This document shows positions 11,352-23,015 of a stretch of 64,000 nt of DNA, piece after piece (within the stretch, counting starts at the first letter, position 1; each line of letters opens with the position of its first letter). The notes below the pieces were generated by a model. The model saw nothing but the letters and a program-made list of their open reading frames with translations, did no database searches and was not told the origin of the DNA. The DNA comes from Malania oleifera (Eukaryota; Streptophyta; Magnoliopsida; Santalales; Ximeniaceae). The DNA lies in the NCBI RefSeq assembly GCF_029873635.1, contig NC_080426.1, forward strand, positions 58,126,673 through 58,190,672, read 5' to 3'. A program made the translations under genes and the position numbers.

Positions 11352-13007
11352 GTAAGGGGGAATATTTATTAAACCATTTTTTTATGAATTAATTGGGAAA
11401 TGAAATATGTTATGAATATACGTGTATATGTTTTTGTATGTGTTTAAAATGCCAACCGTTTAAATTACATTTTCTGACCCTAGGGTTTTTTATCTAGATA
11501 CGTATATATGAAAATGATCTGATGTAAGTGAATGATATTTTCAGGATAACTATGTAAAAAGGAAAGGTATATTTTCAATATATAAATGTTGAATGTAGTT
11601 TGGCTTCTTTTACAGGAAATATATATATATATATATATATATATACTGCTAAATAGAGTGGCATGAATAAAATAGAATTCAGTGTGGAATTATGTTATAT
11701 GTATGAGATGCAACATATACAGGAAATGAACTAAGTATAAAAACGATATATGAAATATGCTGCATGTGAGTGTTAAAGCAACCATGGAAATAAAAACAGC
11801 TGAAAGATGTTGGGACTAACACAAAAATAGCTGAAAGATGCTGGGTAGCAGACTAGCGCATTTCTATGTGGACTGACACAAAAACAGCTAAAAGATACTG
11901 GGACTAGCACAAAAATAGTTAAAAATGCTGGGTATATTATGAAATGAAATTAAAATGAGAATGAAATGGAAAGGAAATGTGAAATGTGAACAATGTGAAA
12001 TGGAAAAGAGCAACGTAAAGTGAAATGTTATGATATGTCAAAGCTGAGAATATGAACAAATAAGAATTACAAAATGATAGACAAAAATAATGTATTATAG
12101 TAGTATCATTAATTATGCTTGTAGAACATGTTATGTTTGGGTGCGGCAAACTCTTCGTCTGAGGGCTTGCTAAGAAATGCGAGTTCCCTGGTTTTATCAG
12201 GTGTGGCAGTAGGTTGCATAACGTATTAGGGCAAAGGAAAACTACTTGTATGGGCAGGTAGATTTTCCTTTTCTCGGGAGCCTTCGCTGGTAAACCTTTG
12301 GATGAATTGTGTGCGTACGAGAATACTTCTTCACATGAGGGCTTATTGAGTAAGGTGAGTGCCCTGGTATGCTTCAGTTTTGACCTTTAGTTGCCTAAAG
12401 TATCAAAGCAGAGGGGTGCTACTTGTATGGGCAAGTAATCATCCCTATCCTAGGGTTTTTCTCGTTGGGAAAATATCTTGCATGTGATTGGTTAGGTTTA
12501 GAAAATGATTTCAAAAATTATGTTAAATATTTGAAAATGTTGATTATAATCTTATGTTGGTCACACGCTGATTTAATATATTGTTTCTTCCCTTACTGAG
12601 ATGTATCTCACCCGCATACAAATTTATCTTTTCAGGACCTCCACGAGATTAAGCTTAAAGAGCTCAGGATTATTCTAGCATTTTTGGTTATAGAAAGGAA
12701 AAGGGGTATAAACTTGATGATACTTTTGGGTTGTATAAATTTATGTTTTATGTTTTATGTTTTAAGTCTTCTGAGAAAGGGATGATTGTGAATATTGGAA
12801 GTTATGGATTATGTTTTTGGAGTTATGTATACAGGTGGATGTATGATTTATGTTGGAATGTAGATAGATGTAGAAAACTCTGATATGATATTTTTGGAAG
12901 ATTATATTTATGTTTTTCGTTGCATAAATGATATTAGAATGTCGGGTATCAGGTAAATGAATGGATTAGTAGCACTCCGAGCCCACTTTGAGGGTCGGGG
13001 CGTTACA

Positions 13008-13026
13008 TTTTTGGTATCAGAGCTTA
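13008..13026 (+). other. Primer-binding site, initiator-Met tRNA type
   Basis: TGGTATCAGAGC begins at 13012, five bases after the LTR A end. This is the standard complement of the plant initiator-Met tRNA 3' end. Degenerate copies follow LTR B (TGGTATTAGAGT near 17127) and intact copies follow LTR C and D. Confidence 0.9.
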
Positions 13027-13345
13027 GGTTTTGGGATTCTGTAGACTTAGAGATGATTTATACCTGAGTATAGGAATCAGTTAGGATAAGGACATTAGAT
13101 GGATATGTTAGGTGTTGAGAGGTATATGATTTTGTTTTGTAGTTAAAGACGAAAATACGTCGAGGATTTTCTCTAATTTTTCTAAAGCACAGAAAAGCCA
13201 CGGTAAACCTTAGATGATTTCATTTCTAAATTGTGAGACTGGTCCTGAATTGAGAAGTTGGGTGTATACTAGAATTTAGATTAATAGTTGTGTTGAGTAG
13301 AATATGATAATGGAATTCTTATCCCTTTTATGTTCTATTTTTAGG

Positions 13346-14442
13346 ATTGATCTTAGGGATCAGGACATAGAAGTTGAAGGAAGGGATGATTCGAAGACTT
13401 CCAGTGAAAAGGACAATGATACCTCTACATTGCTACAGGGTATAGCCCGGTAGGTCAGAGCCGGAATGAGGAAGGATTTGACAGAGCAGAACTGTCCACC
13501 TGCTGGTCAGGGCTGCAACATCAAGGAGTTAATGAGAATGAACCCTCCGACCTTTGTAGGAGGACCTGATCCAGTGGCTACAAATATTGGGTATAGGAGA
13601 TAGAGGAGATCATGGTTGTACTCGACTGCACGAATGAGCAGAAAGTCCGTCATGCTGCATTTAAGATGATCGGAGACGCAAAACGCTAGTGGCTTTCTAT
13701 GAAGCTACTAAAGGAGTAGAGGCTAATAAAGATAGCTCTAACGTGGGAGAGATTCAAGGAGCTGTCCTTTGATAGGTATTTTCCCTTATCTTTCAAAGAG
13801 GAAAATATTGAAGAGTTCACTAACTTGACCCAGGAAAATATGACAGTCGGAGAACATGTGGCCACGTTTGTTGAATTGTCACGTTTTGCTCCGTTCCTAA
13901 TTTCGAACGAGGTAAGGAACGACAGAAAATTTGAAAAAGGCCTAAGACGTAGAATTTACGAGTTGATGGTGGGATTCTAGGTTTAGAATTTCTCAAACTT
14001 GGTTGATAAGGCTTCAGTGCTAGAGAAAAGCATTTAGGGCAGTACAGAGCCTACAGAGCAAAAGAAGAGGCCTGCACCATCCAGTTTTCAGGCTGAGGTC
14101 AGACAGGGTTTAGGGAAGAAAGGGTAAGATGTTATGGGTTTAAGGCAAGAGACAGGAGATTGGGGTTATACCGGTTATCAAGATAGTCAGTCTTGCCCCG
14201 TATGCCTAACATGTAATAAAAGGCATAGGGGTGAATGCTGGTTTAGAACTCCTAGTTGTTTCAGGTGCGGTAAACCGAGGCATATTAAGAAGAATTGTTG
14301 GGAACAGTTACCTGTTGTACTTGCACAGAATTAGGATCGAGGAAAGCAGCTAATACCACTTGACAGAGGTGGTCCAGCATGAGTTTATGCGTTGATCCAA
14401 CTTGAGCCAGAGAATGCGAGGGGTGCAGATATGGGTTTATGA
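13346..14442 (+). pseudogene. Gag pseudogene, internal region 1
   Basis: This is a Gypsy gag reading frame that packages element RNA in virus-like particles. The start codon has decayed to ATT (IDLRDQDIEVEG, compared with MDPRDEDVEA in copy 4). Stop codons and frame changes follow, including TAG after GIAR. Recognisable gag parts include LMRMNPPTFVGGPDPV, RFKELSFDRYFPLSF and ENMTVGEHVATFVELSRF. The C-terminal part keeps the zinc knuckle CFRCGKPRHIKKNC (C-X2-C-X4-H-X4-C) at about 14258-14300, after a second cysteine cluster CPVCLTCNKRHRGEC. Only about 180 bp separate its end from the 3' LTR, so pol is absent rather than decayed. An acceptor-like TTCTATTTTTAG lies just before the start. Confidence 0.8.
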
Positions 14443-14622
14443 TTAAGAAAATTATAATTTAATTCAGTTTTGGATGATTGAGAAGTTTATATAATGATTA
14501 TATTATTGATGATGCAAAAGCATTTGGTGATGTATACTGAACTGTATAAAATATATACTAAGTTAACAATTGTGGAAATGTGAAAATGAATGATTAGCGA
14601 CATTTCGAGGATGCAATTTTCT

Positions 14623-14636
14623 AAAGGAGGGGGGAA
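14623..14636 (+). other. Polypurine tract before LTR B
   Basis: AAAGGAGGGGGGAA directly precedes LTR B. The equivalent tract before LTR E is AAAGCAGGGGAGAA (21965-21978). Both are standard plus-strand primer positions for reverse transcription. Confidence 0.8.
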
Positions 14637-17122
14637 TATAATGACCCAAAAAATTTTAATGGTTAAAAATATTAGGAAAATGACACATGGAATGAATAAA
14701 TATATTAAGGAAAAAAGGAAAAATTTTGAAAGAAGGGAGTAGCAAACCTTGTCGACAAGTTTCATGTCCTCGTCGATGAGTATTCTCCTAAAGATCATTG
14801 ACAAAGTTCAGTTCCTCATCAATGAGAAGATCCCGAATGAGCAAATTTCAGATTTTAAGACTTGTCAATGAATGAATCTCCTCGTTGACGAAGTTCCTTC
14901 TAGAATCATCGACGAATCCTGTCTACTCGTCGATGAGGCCATGTGGCAAAATCGAGTATAAATGGAACCAAGGAAGCTTTCTCACGAAGAAAACATTTTC
15001 CTCCATTTTCTCTCTCTAGAAATCGCCTCCTCTACCTTCTCTCTAACTTTCTGGCCCGAATTCAGCCCGAATCAAAAAATAGTGACTACTACGATATTCT
15101 AGGGAAGATTATCTACACATCTAGCGGAGCATCTAAATTGGGCTTTTTGGGAAACGCTACAAAGTTAAGGTAAGGGTTCAGATTCTTGATTTTGGGGTTT
15201 TAAATGTTTATTTGAGGTTTATAGGCTGAGAAAACGCAGAAATAGTAAGTTATTTGGGGTTTATCTGATTAAACTAGAATTTTTTAACCAGGATTCGGGT
15301 GAGCGTCACAAGCATCATCTTGGGGATTCCTGTTGGTGTAGTTCAAGAAAGCAAGTAATGGGAAATATATATTAAATCATATTTTTATGAATTAGTTGGG
15401 AAATGAAATATGTTATGAATATACGTGTATATGTTTTTGTATGGGTTTAAAATGTCAACCGTTTAAATTATGTTTTCTGAGCCTAGGGCTATTTATCTAG
15501 ATACGTATATGTGAAAATGAACTGACGTAAGTGAATGATATTTTTAGGATAACTATGTAAAAAGGAAAGGTATATTTTCAATATATAAATGTTAAATTTT
15601 GGTTGACTTATTTTACAAGAAATATATATACATATATATATATATATATATGAATTTTACTGCTAAATAGTGTGGCATGAATAAAATAGAATTCCGTGTG
15701 GAATTATGTTATATGTATGAGATGAGGAAATATAGGAAATGAATTGAGAATGAAAACAATATATGAAATATGTTGCATGTGAGTGTTAATGCAACCATGG
15801 AAACAAAAACAGTTGAAAGATGTTGGGACTAATACAAAAATAGCTGAAAAATGCTGGGACTAATATGAAAATAGCTGAAAGATGCTGGGACTAACACAAA
15901 AATAACTGAAAGATGTTGGGTAGTAGACTAGCACATTTCAATATGGACTGATACAAAAATAGCTGAAAGATGTTGGGACTAACACAAAAACAACTGAAAA
16001 TGCTGGGTATATTATGAAATGAAATGAAAATGAAAATGAAATGGAAATGAATGAAATGGAAAGAAAATGTGAAATGTGAACAATGTGAAATGGAAAAGAG
16101 CAACATAAAGTGACATGTTATGATATGTCAAAGATGAGAACATGAACACATGAGAATTATAGAATAATGAAAGACAAAAATAATGTATTATGGTAGTATC
16201 ATTATTTATACTTGTAGAACATGTTATGTTTGGGTGGGGCAAACTCTTCTCCTGAGAGCTTGCTGAGAAAGGCGAGTGTCCTGGTTGTATCAAGTGTGGC
16301 AGTGGGCTGCATAACGTAGTGAGGAAGAGGAAAACTACTTGTATGGGCGGGTAGATTTCCCTATTCTCGGGTGCCTTCGCTCGTAAACCTTTGGATGAAC
16401 TGTGTGAGTACGAGATTATTTCTTCACCAGAGGCCTTACTGAGTAAGGTGAGTGCCCTAGTATGCTCCAGTTTTGACCTTTGGTTGCCTAAAGTATCAGA
16501 GTAGAGGGGTGCTACTTGTATGAGCAGGTAATCACCCTTATCCTAGGGTTTTTATCATTGGAAAAATATCTTGCTTGTGATTGATTAGGTTTAGAAAATG
16601 ATTTCAGAAATTATGTTAAAGATTTGCAAATGTTGAATATTATGTTGATTATAATCTCATGTTGGCCACACGCTGATTCAATATATTGTTTCTTCCCTTA
16701 CTAAGATGTGTCTCACCCGAATACAAATTTATCTTTTCAGGATCTCCACGAGATCGAACTTAGAGAGCTCGGGATTATTATAGCATTTTTGGTTATAGAA
16801 AGGAAAAAGGGTATAAACTTGATGATACTTTTGGGTTGTATAAATTTATGTTTTATGTTTTATGTTTTAAGTCTTCTGAGAAATGGATGATTATGAATAC
16901 TGGAAGTTGTAGATTATGTTTTTGGAGTTATGTATATATGTGGATGCAGGTGGATGTATGATTTATGTTGGAATGTAGATATATGTAGAAAACTCTAATA
17001 TGATATTGTTGGAAGATTATATTTATATTTTTCGCTGCATAAATGATATTAGAATGTCGGGTATCAGGTAAATGAAATGGATTGTAGCACTTTGGGCCCA
17101 CTTTGAGGGTCGGGGCGTTACA
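14637..17122 (+). repeat. Gypsy LTR B
   Basis: Full LTR of 2486 bp. It starts TATAATGACCC (the canonical TG has changed to TA) and ends CGGGGCGTTACA. It has the same internal order as LTR A: palindrome-rich U3, TATA near 14957, a splice-like block with a weakened donor (CAAGTAATG), a TA run (about 15620-15651), the short tandem repeat (about 15800-16010) and the conserved 3' end. Confidence 0.88.
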
Positions 17123-17570
17123 TTTTTGGTATTAGAGTATAGGTTTTGGGATTCTATAAACTTAGGGATGATTTATACCAGAGTGTAGGAATTAGTTAGG
17201 ATAAGGATATTAGATGGATAGGTTAGGTGTTCAGAGGTATAAGATTTGTTTTGTAGTTTAAATACGGAAATACGTCAAGGATTTCTTGTGATTTTTCAGA
17301 AGTAGTCTACGGCCTCAGAAAAGCCATGGTAAACCTTAGATGATTTCGTTTCTGAGCTGTGAGTCTGGTCCTGAATTAAGAAGTTGGGTGTATACTAGAA
17401 TTTAGATTAATGGTTGTGTTAAGTAGAATATGATAATGGAATTCTTATCCCTTTCCTGTTCTATTTTCAAGATGGATCCTAGGGATGAGGACGTAGAAGC
17501 TGAAGGAAGGGATAATTCGAAGACTTCCAGTGAAGAGGACATTGATACCTCTACAATGTTGCGGGCTACA
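17123..17570 (+). pseudogene. Truncated internal region 2 with gag start
   Basis: Begins with a mutated PBS (TGGTATTAGAGT) and reaches the gag ATG at 17472 (MDPRDEDVEAEGRDNSKTSS). After about 33 codons (DTSTMLRA) it switches directly into mid-LTR sequence at 17571. The rest of gag is deleted. The same switch occurs at 19264. Confidence 0.8.
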
Positions 17571-18731
17571 ATGCTGGGACTAACACAAAAATAGCTGAAA
17601 ATGCTAGGTGTATTATGAAATGAAATGAAAATGAGAATGAAATGGAAATAAATGAAATGGAAAGGAAATGTGAAATGTGAACAATGTGAAATGGAAAAAA
17701 GCAACGTAAAGTGAAATATTATGATATGTCAAAGCTGAGAACATAAACAGATGAGAATTATAGAATAATGACAAAAAAAAATAATATATTATGGTATTAT
17801 CATTATTTATGCTTATAGAACATGTTACGTTTGGGCGGAGCAAACTCTTCGCCCAAGGGTTTGCTAAGAAAGGCAAGTGCCCTGGTTGTATCAAGTGTTG
17901 CAGTAGGCTGCATAATGTACTAGGATAGAGGAAAACTACTTGTATGGGCAAGTAGATTTCCCTGTTCTTGGGAGCCTTCGATGGTAAACCTTTGGATAAA
18001 CTGTGTGAGTACGAGATTACTTCTTCACTTGAGGGCTTGCTAAGTAAGGTGAGTGCCCTGGTATGCTTCAATTTTGACCTTTGGGTGCCTAAAGTATCCG
18101 AGCAGAGGGGTGCTTGCTTGTATGGGCGGGTAATCACCCCTATCCTAGGATTTTTATCATTGGTAAAATTTCTTGCATATGATTGATTAGGTTCAGAAAA
18201 TGATTTTAGAAATTATGTTTAAGATTTTCAAATGTTGAATATTATGTTGATTATAATCTTATGTTGGTCAAACGCTGATTTAATATATTGTTTCTTCCCT
18301 TACTGAGATGTGTCTCACCTGAATACCAATTTATCTTTTCAAGACCTCCACGAGATCAAGCTTAAAGAGCTCAGGATTATTATAACATTTTTGGTTATAG
18401 AAAGGAAAAATGGTATAAACTTGATGATACTTTTGGGTTGTATAAATTTATGTTTTATGTTTTATGTTTTATGTTTCAAGTCTTCTAAGAAATGGATGAT
18501 TGTGAATACTAGAAGTTGTGAATTATGTTTTTGGAGTTATGTATATATGTGGATATAGGTGGATGTATGATTTATGTTGGAATGTAGATAGATGTAGAAA
18601 ACTCTAATATGATATTTTTTGAAGATTATATTTATGTTTTTTGTTGCATAAATGATATTAGAATGTCGGGTATTAGGTAAATGAATGGATTAGTAGCACT
18701 CCGAGCCCACTTTAAGGGCTGGGGCATTACA
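17571..18731 (+). repeat. Partial Gypsy LTR C (3' half only)
   Basis: Starts inside the LTR tandem-repeat zone (ATGCTGGGACTAACAC) and runs to GGGGCATTACA. The U3, TATA box and splice-like block are missing, so it lacks a promoter. Confidence 0.85.
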
Positions 18732-18853
18732 TTTTTGGTATCAGAGCATGGGTTTTGGGATTCTGTAGAATGGATTAGTAGCACTCCGAGCCCACTTTAA
18801 GGGCTGGGGCATTACATTTTTGGTATTAGAGCATGGGTTTTGGGATTCTGTAG
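18684..18853 (+). repeat. 85-bp tandem duplication across an LTR/PBS boundary
   Basis: Two near-identical 85-bp units (18684-18768 and 18769-18853). Each contains the last 48 bp of the LTR, the PBS and the first bases of the internal region up to GGATTCTGTAG. One PBS copy reads TGGTATCAGAGC and the other TGGTATTAGAGC. This duplication is seen only in this repeat of the array. Confidence 0.9.
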
Positions 18854-19264
18854 ACTTAGGGATGATTTATACTAGAGTGTAGGAATCAATTAGGATAAGG
18901 ATATTAGATGGATAGGTTAGGTGTTGAGAGGTATATGATTTTGTTTTGTAGTTTAAAGATAGAAATACATTGTGGATTTCCTATGATTTTTCTAAAGTAG
19001 TCGACAGCCTCAAAAAAGCTATAATAAACCTTAGATGATTTCGTTTCTGAGCTGTGAGACTGGTCCTGAATTAAGAAGTTAGGTGTATACTGGAATTTAG
19101 ATTAATGGTTGTGTTGAGTAGAATATGATAATGGAATTCTTATCCCTTTCCTATTCTATTTTCAAGATGGATCCTCGGGATGAGGACGTAGAAGCTGAAC
19201 GAAGGGATGATTCGAAGACTTTCAGTGAAGAGGACATTGATACCTCTGCAATGTTGTGGGCTGC
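18854..19264 (+). pseudogene. Truncated internal region 3 with gag start
   Basis: Continues from the duplicated PBS to the gag ATG at 19167 (MDPRDEDVEAERRDDSKTFS). It ends at the same codon position as internal region 2 (DTSAML) before switching into LTR sequence. The shared breakpoint shows that regions 2 and 3 are copies of one chimeric unit. Confidence 0.8.
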
Positions 19265-20402
19265 AATGCTGGGACTAACACAAAAATAGCTAAAAATACT
19301 GGGTATATTATGAAAATGAGAATGAAATGGAAATGAATGAAATGGAAAGGAATTGTGAAATGTGAACAATGTTAAATGGAAAAGAGAAACGTAAAGTGAA
19401 ATGTTATGATATGTCAAAGTTGAGAACATGAACAGATGAGAATTACAAAATAATGACAGACAAAAATAATGTATTATGGTAGTATCATTATTTATGCTTG
19501 TAGAACATGTTACGTTTGGGTGGAGCAAACTCTTCACCCGAGGGCTTGCTGAGAAGGCGAGTGCCCCGGTTGTATCAGGTGCACAAAGGTAGAGGAAAAC
19601 TAGTTGTATGGGCAGGTAAATTTCCCTATTCTCGGGAGCCTTCGCTAGTAAACTTTTGGATTAATTGTGGGAGTATGAGCTTAATTCTTCACCTATGGGC
19701 TTACTGAGTAAGGTGAGTGCCCTGGTATGCTTTAATTTTGACCTTCAGTTGCCTAAAGTTTCAGAGCAGAGGGGTGCTACTTGTATGGGCTAGTAATCAC
19801 CCCTATCCTAGGGTTTTTCTCATTGGAAAAAATATCTTGCTTGGGATTGATTAGGTTAAGAAAATGATTCCAAAAATTATATTAAAGATTTGCAAATGTT
19901 GAATATTATGTTGATTATAATCTCATGTTGGCCACACGCTGATTTAATATATTATTTCTTCCCTTACTGAGATGTGTCTCACCCAAATACAAATTTATCT
20001 TTTCAAGACCTCCACGAGATCGAGCATAGAGAGCTCAAGATTATTATAGCATTTTTGGTTATAGAAAGGAAAAAGGGTACAAACTTGATGATACTTTTGG
20101 GTTGTATAAATTTATGTTTCATGTTTTATGTTTTATGTTTTACGTTTTAAGTCTTCTAAGAAATGGATGATTGTGAATACTAAAAGTTGTGGATTATGTT
20201 TTTGGAGTTATGTATATATGTGGATATAGGTGGATGTATGATTTATGTTGGAATGTAGATAGATGTAGAAAACTCTAACATGATATTGTTGGAAGATTAT
20301 ATTTATTTTTTCTGCTGCATAAATGATATTAGAATGTTGGGGACTAGGTAAATGAATGGATTAGTAGCACTCCGGACCCACTTTGAGGGTCAAGGCGTTA
20401 CA
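19265..20402 (+). repeat. Partial Gypsy LTR D (3' half only)
   Basis: Starts at the same internal LTR position as copy C and ends AAGGCGTTACA. It lacks the promoter half. Followed by an intact PBS (TGGTATCAGAGC at 20407). Confidence 0.85.
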
Positions 20403-20752
20403 TTTTTGGTATCAGAGCATGGGTTTTGGGATTCTGTAGACTTAGTGATGATTTATACCAGAGTGTAGGAATTAGTTAAGATAAGGATATTAGATGGATA
20501 GGTTAGGTGTTAAGAGGTATAGGATTTTATTTTGTAGTTTAAAGATGGAAATACATCAAGGATTTCTTGTGATTTTTATGAAGTAGTCGACGAACTCAGA
20601 AAAGCCATGGTAAACCTTAGATGATTTCATTTCTGAGCTATGAGACTGGTCGTGAATTGAGAAGTTGGGTGTATACTGGAATTTAGATTAATGGTTGTGT
20701 TGAGTAGAATATTATAATGGAATTCTTATCCCTTTCCTGTTTTATTTTCAGG

Positions 20753-21784
20753 ATGGATCCTAGGGATGAGGACGTAGAAGCTAAAGGAAGGGATAATTCA
20801 AAGATTTCCAGTGAAGAGGATATTGATACCTCTACAATGCTGCAGGGTATAGCCTAGTAGGTCAGAGCCAAAATGAGGAAGGATCTGACAATGCAGAACT
20901 GTCCACCTACAGGTCAAGGCTGCAACATCAAGGAATTACTGAGAATGAACCCTCCGGCCTTTGTTGAAGGACCTGATCCAGTGGCTATAGAGAATTGGGT
21001 ATAGAAGATAAAGGAGATGCAAAATGCTGGTGGCTTTCTATGAAGCTACTAAAGGAGCAGAGGCTGGTAAAGATAGCTCTAACGTGGGAGAGATTCAATG
21101 AGTTGTTCTTTGATAGGTATTTCCCCTTATCTTTCAGGGAGGAAAAGATTGAAGAGTTCACTAATCTGACCCGCAGAAATATGACAGTCGGAGAATATGC
21201 GGCCAAGTTTGTTGAATTGTCGCATTTTGCTCCGTTCCTGATTTCGAATGAAGTAAGGAAGGCCAGGAAATTTGAAAAAAAGCCTAAGATGCAGAATTTA
21301 TGAGTTGGTGGTGGGATTCCAAGTCTAGAATTTCTCAGACTTGGTTGATAAGGCTTCGGCGCTAGAAAAGAGCATTCAAAGCCGTATAGAGCCTACAGAG
21401 CAAAAGAAGAGGCCTGTACCATCCATTTTTCAGGCTAAGATCAGTCAGGGTTCAGGGAAGAAAGGGAAAGATGTTATGGGTTTGAGGCAGGAGATAGGAG
21501 ATTGAGGTTATCCCGATTATTAGGATAGTTAATCTTGCCCCATATGCCAGACATGTAATAAGAGGCATAGGGGTGAATGCTGGTTTAGGACTCCTAACTA
21601 TTTCAGGTGCGGTAAATTGGGGCATATTAAGAAGAATTATCAGGAACCGTTACCTATTGTACCTGCACAGAATCAGGATCGAGGAAAGTAGCCAATACCA
21701 CTTGGTAGAGGTGGTCCAGCACGAGCTTACTTGTTGATCCAACTTGAGCCAGAGAATGCCAGAGGCGCAGGTATAAGTTTATGA
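20753..21784 (+). pseudogene. Gag pseudogene, internal region 4
   Basis: Gag of the last internal region. It keeps its ATG (MDPRDEDVEAKGRDNSK), preceded by an acceptor-like TTTATTTTCAG. The N-terminal part stops at TAG after LQGIA. The core is then readable as WLSMKLLKEQRLVKIALTW, RFNELFFDRYFPLSFREEKI and MTVGEYAAKFVELSHFAPFL, the conserved Ty3/Gypsy gag capsid region. Compared with region 1, about 66 bp are missing just upstream of the core (near 21014); the five-base string GGAGA borders the missing part in copy 1, as expected for a microhomology deletion. The zinc knuckle is damaged: the last cysteine of CFRCGKPRHIKKNC reads as another residue here (KNYQEP). Pol is absent. Confidence 0.8.
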
Positions 21785-21978
21785 TTAAGAATGCTATAAT
21801 TTAATTAAGTTACGGATGATTGAGAAGTTTATATAATGATTATATTATTGATGATGCAAAAGTATTTGGTGATGTATACAAAACTGTATGGAATATATAC
21901 TAAGTTAACAATTGTGGAAATGTGAAAATGAATGATTAGCGAAATTTTGAGGACGAAATTTTCTAAAGCAGGGGAGAA

Positions 21979-22968
21979 TGTAACAACCCAAAAAATTTTA
22001 ATGTTTAAATAATTAGGAAAATGATAAATGGAATGGATAAATAAGGAATAAAGGAAAAAGGGAAAAATTTTGAAAGAAGGGAGCAGCAGACCTCGTCAAC
22101 GAGTTTCATGTCATTGTCGATGAGTATTCTGCTAAAGATCGTTGACGAAGTTCAGTTCCTCGTCAACGAGAAGATCCCGAATGAGTAAATTTCATATTTT
22201 AAGACTCGTCAACGAATGAATCTCCTCATCGACGAAGCTCCTTCTGGACTCATCGACGAATCCTATCTACTTGTCAACAAGGCCATATGGCAAAATCGAG
22301 TATAAAAGGAACCAGGGAAGCTTCCACGCAACGAAAACATCTTCCTCCATTTTATCTCTCTAAAAATCGCCTCCTCTGCCTTCTCTCTTACTTTTTCAGC
22401 CTAGATTCAGCCCAAATCGAAAATGGAGACCGCTACGGTGTTTTAGGGAAGATTCTCTACATATTTAACAGAGCAGTATTCTAAAATAGGCTTTTCGGGA
22501 AAAACTCCAAAGTTGAGGTAAGGGTTAAGATTCTTGATTTTGGGGTTTTAAATGTTTATTTGAGGTTTATAGGTTGAGAAAATGTAGGAATAGTAAGTTA
22601 TTTGGGATTTATCTGATTAAACTAGGGATTTTGAACCAGGATCCAAGTGAGCGTCACAGGCATCATCTTGGAGATTCCTCTTGGCGTAGTTCAAGATAGC
22701 AGGTAAGGGGGAATATATATTAAACCAGATTTTTATGAATTAATTAGAAAATGAAATATGTTATGAATATACGTGTATATGTTTTTGTATGGGTTTAAAA
22801 TGCCAACCTATTGATATTTTGTTTTTTGAGCTTAGGGTTATTTATCTAAATACATATATGTGAAAATGAACTGATGTAAGTGAATGATATTTTTAGGATA
22901 ACTATGTAAAAAGGAAAGGTATATTTTCAATATATAAATGTTAAATGTTGGTTGGCTTATTTTACAGG

Positions 22969-23015
<47 letters not shown>

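Larger units (their letters stand above)
10628..13007 (+). repeat. Gypsy LTR A (5' outer LTR)
   Basis: Starts TGTAATGGCTCGG and ends GGGGCGTTACA. At 2380 bp it is long for an LTR. From 5' to 3' it holds a palindrome-rich U3 (10735-10935), a TATA box (TATAAA at 10950), a splice-like 63-bp block (11289-11351), a TA microsatellite (11617-11645), a short-unit tandem repeat (about 11795-11935), and a conserved end with CTTACTGAGATGTATCTCACC and ATCTTTTCAGGACCTCC. Confidence 0.9.

Noticed and set aside
13008..14636. Searched Gypsy internal region for protease, RT or integrase
   Set aside because: Gag and its zinc knuckle are followed by only about 180 bp before the purine tract; no pol motif is present in any frame seen.
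17613..18137. Minus-strand ORF of 174 residues in Gypsy LTR C, with shadows at 16012, 19151, 23217, 31862 and 32370
   Set aside because: All lie antisense in the same LTR zone, and their Phe/His/Ser-rich content comes from the AATGGAAATGAA repeat tract. They recur because the LTR recurs.
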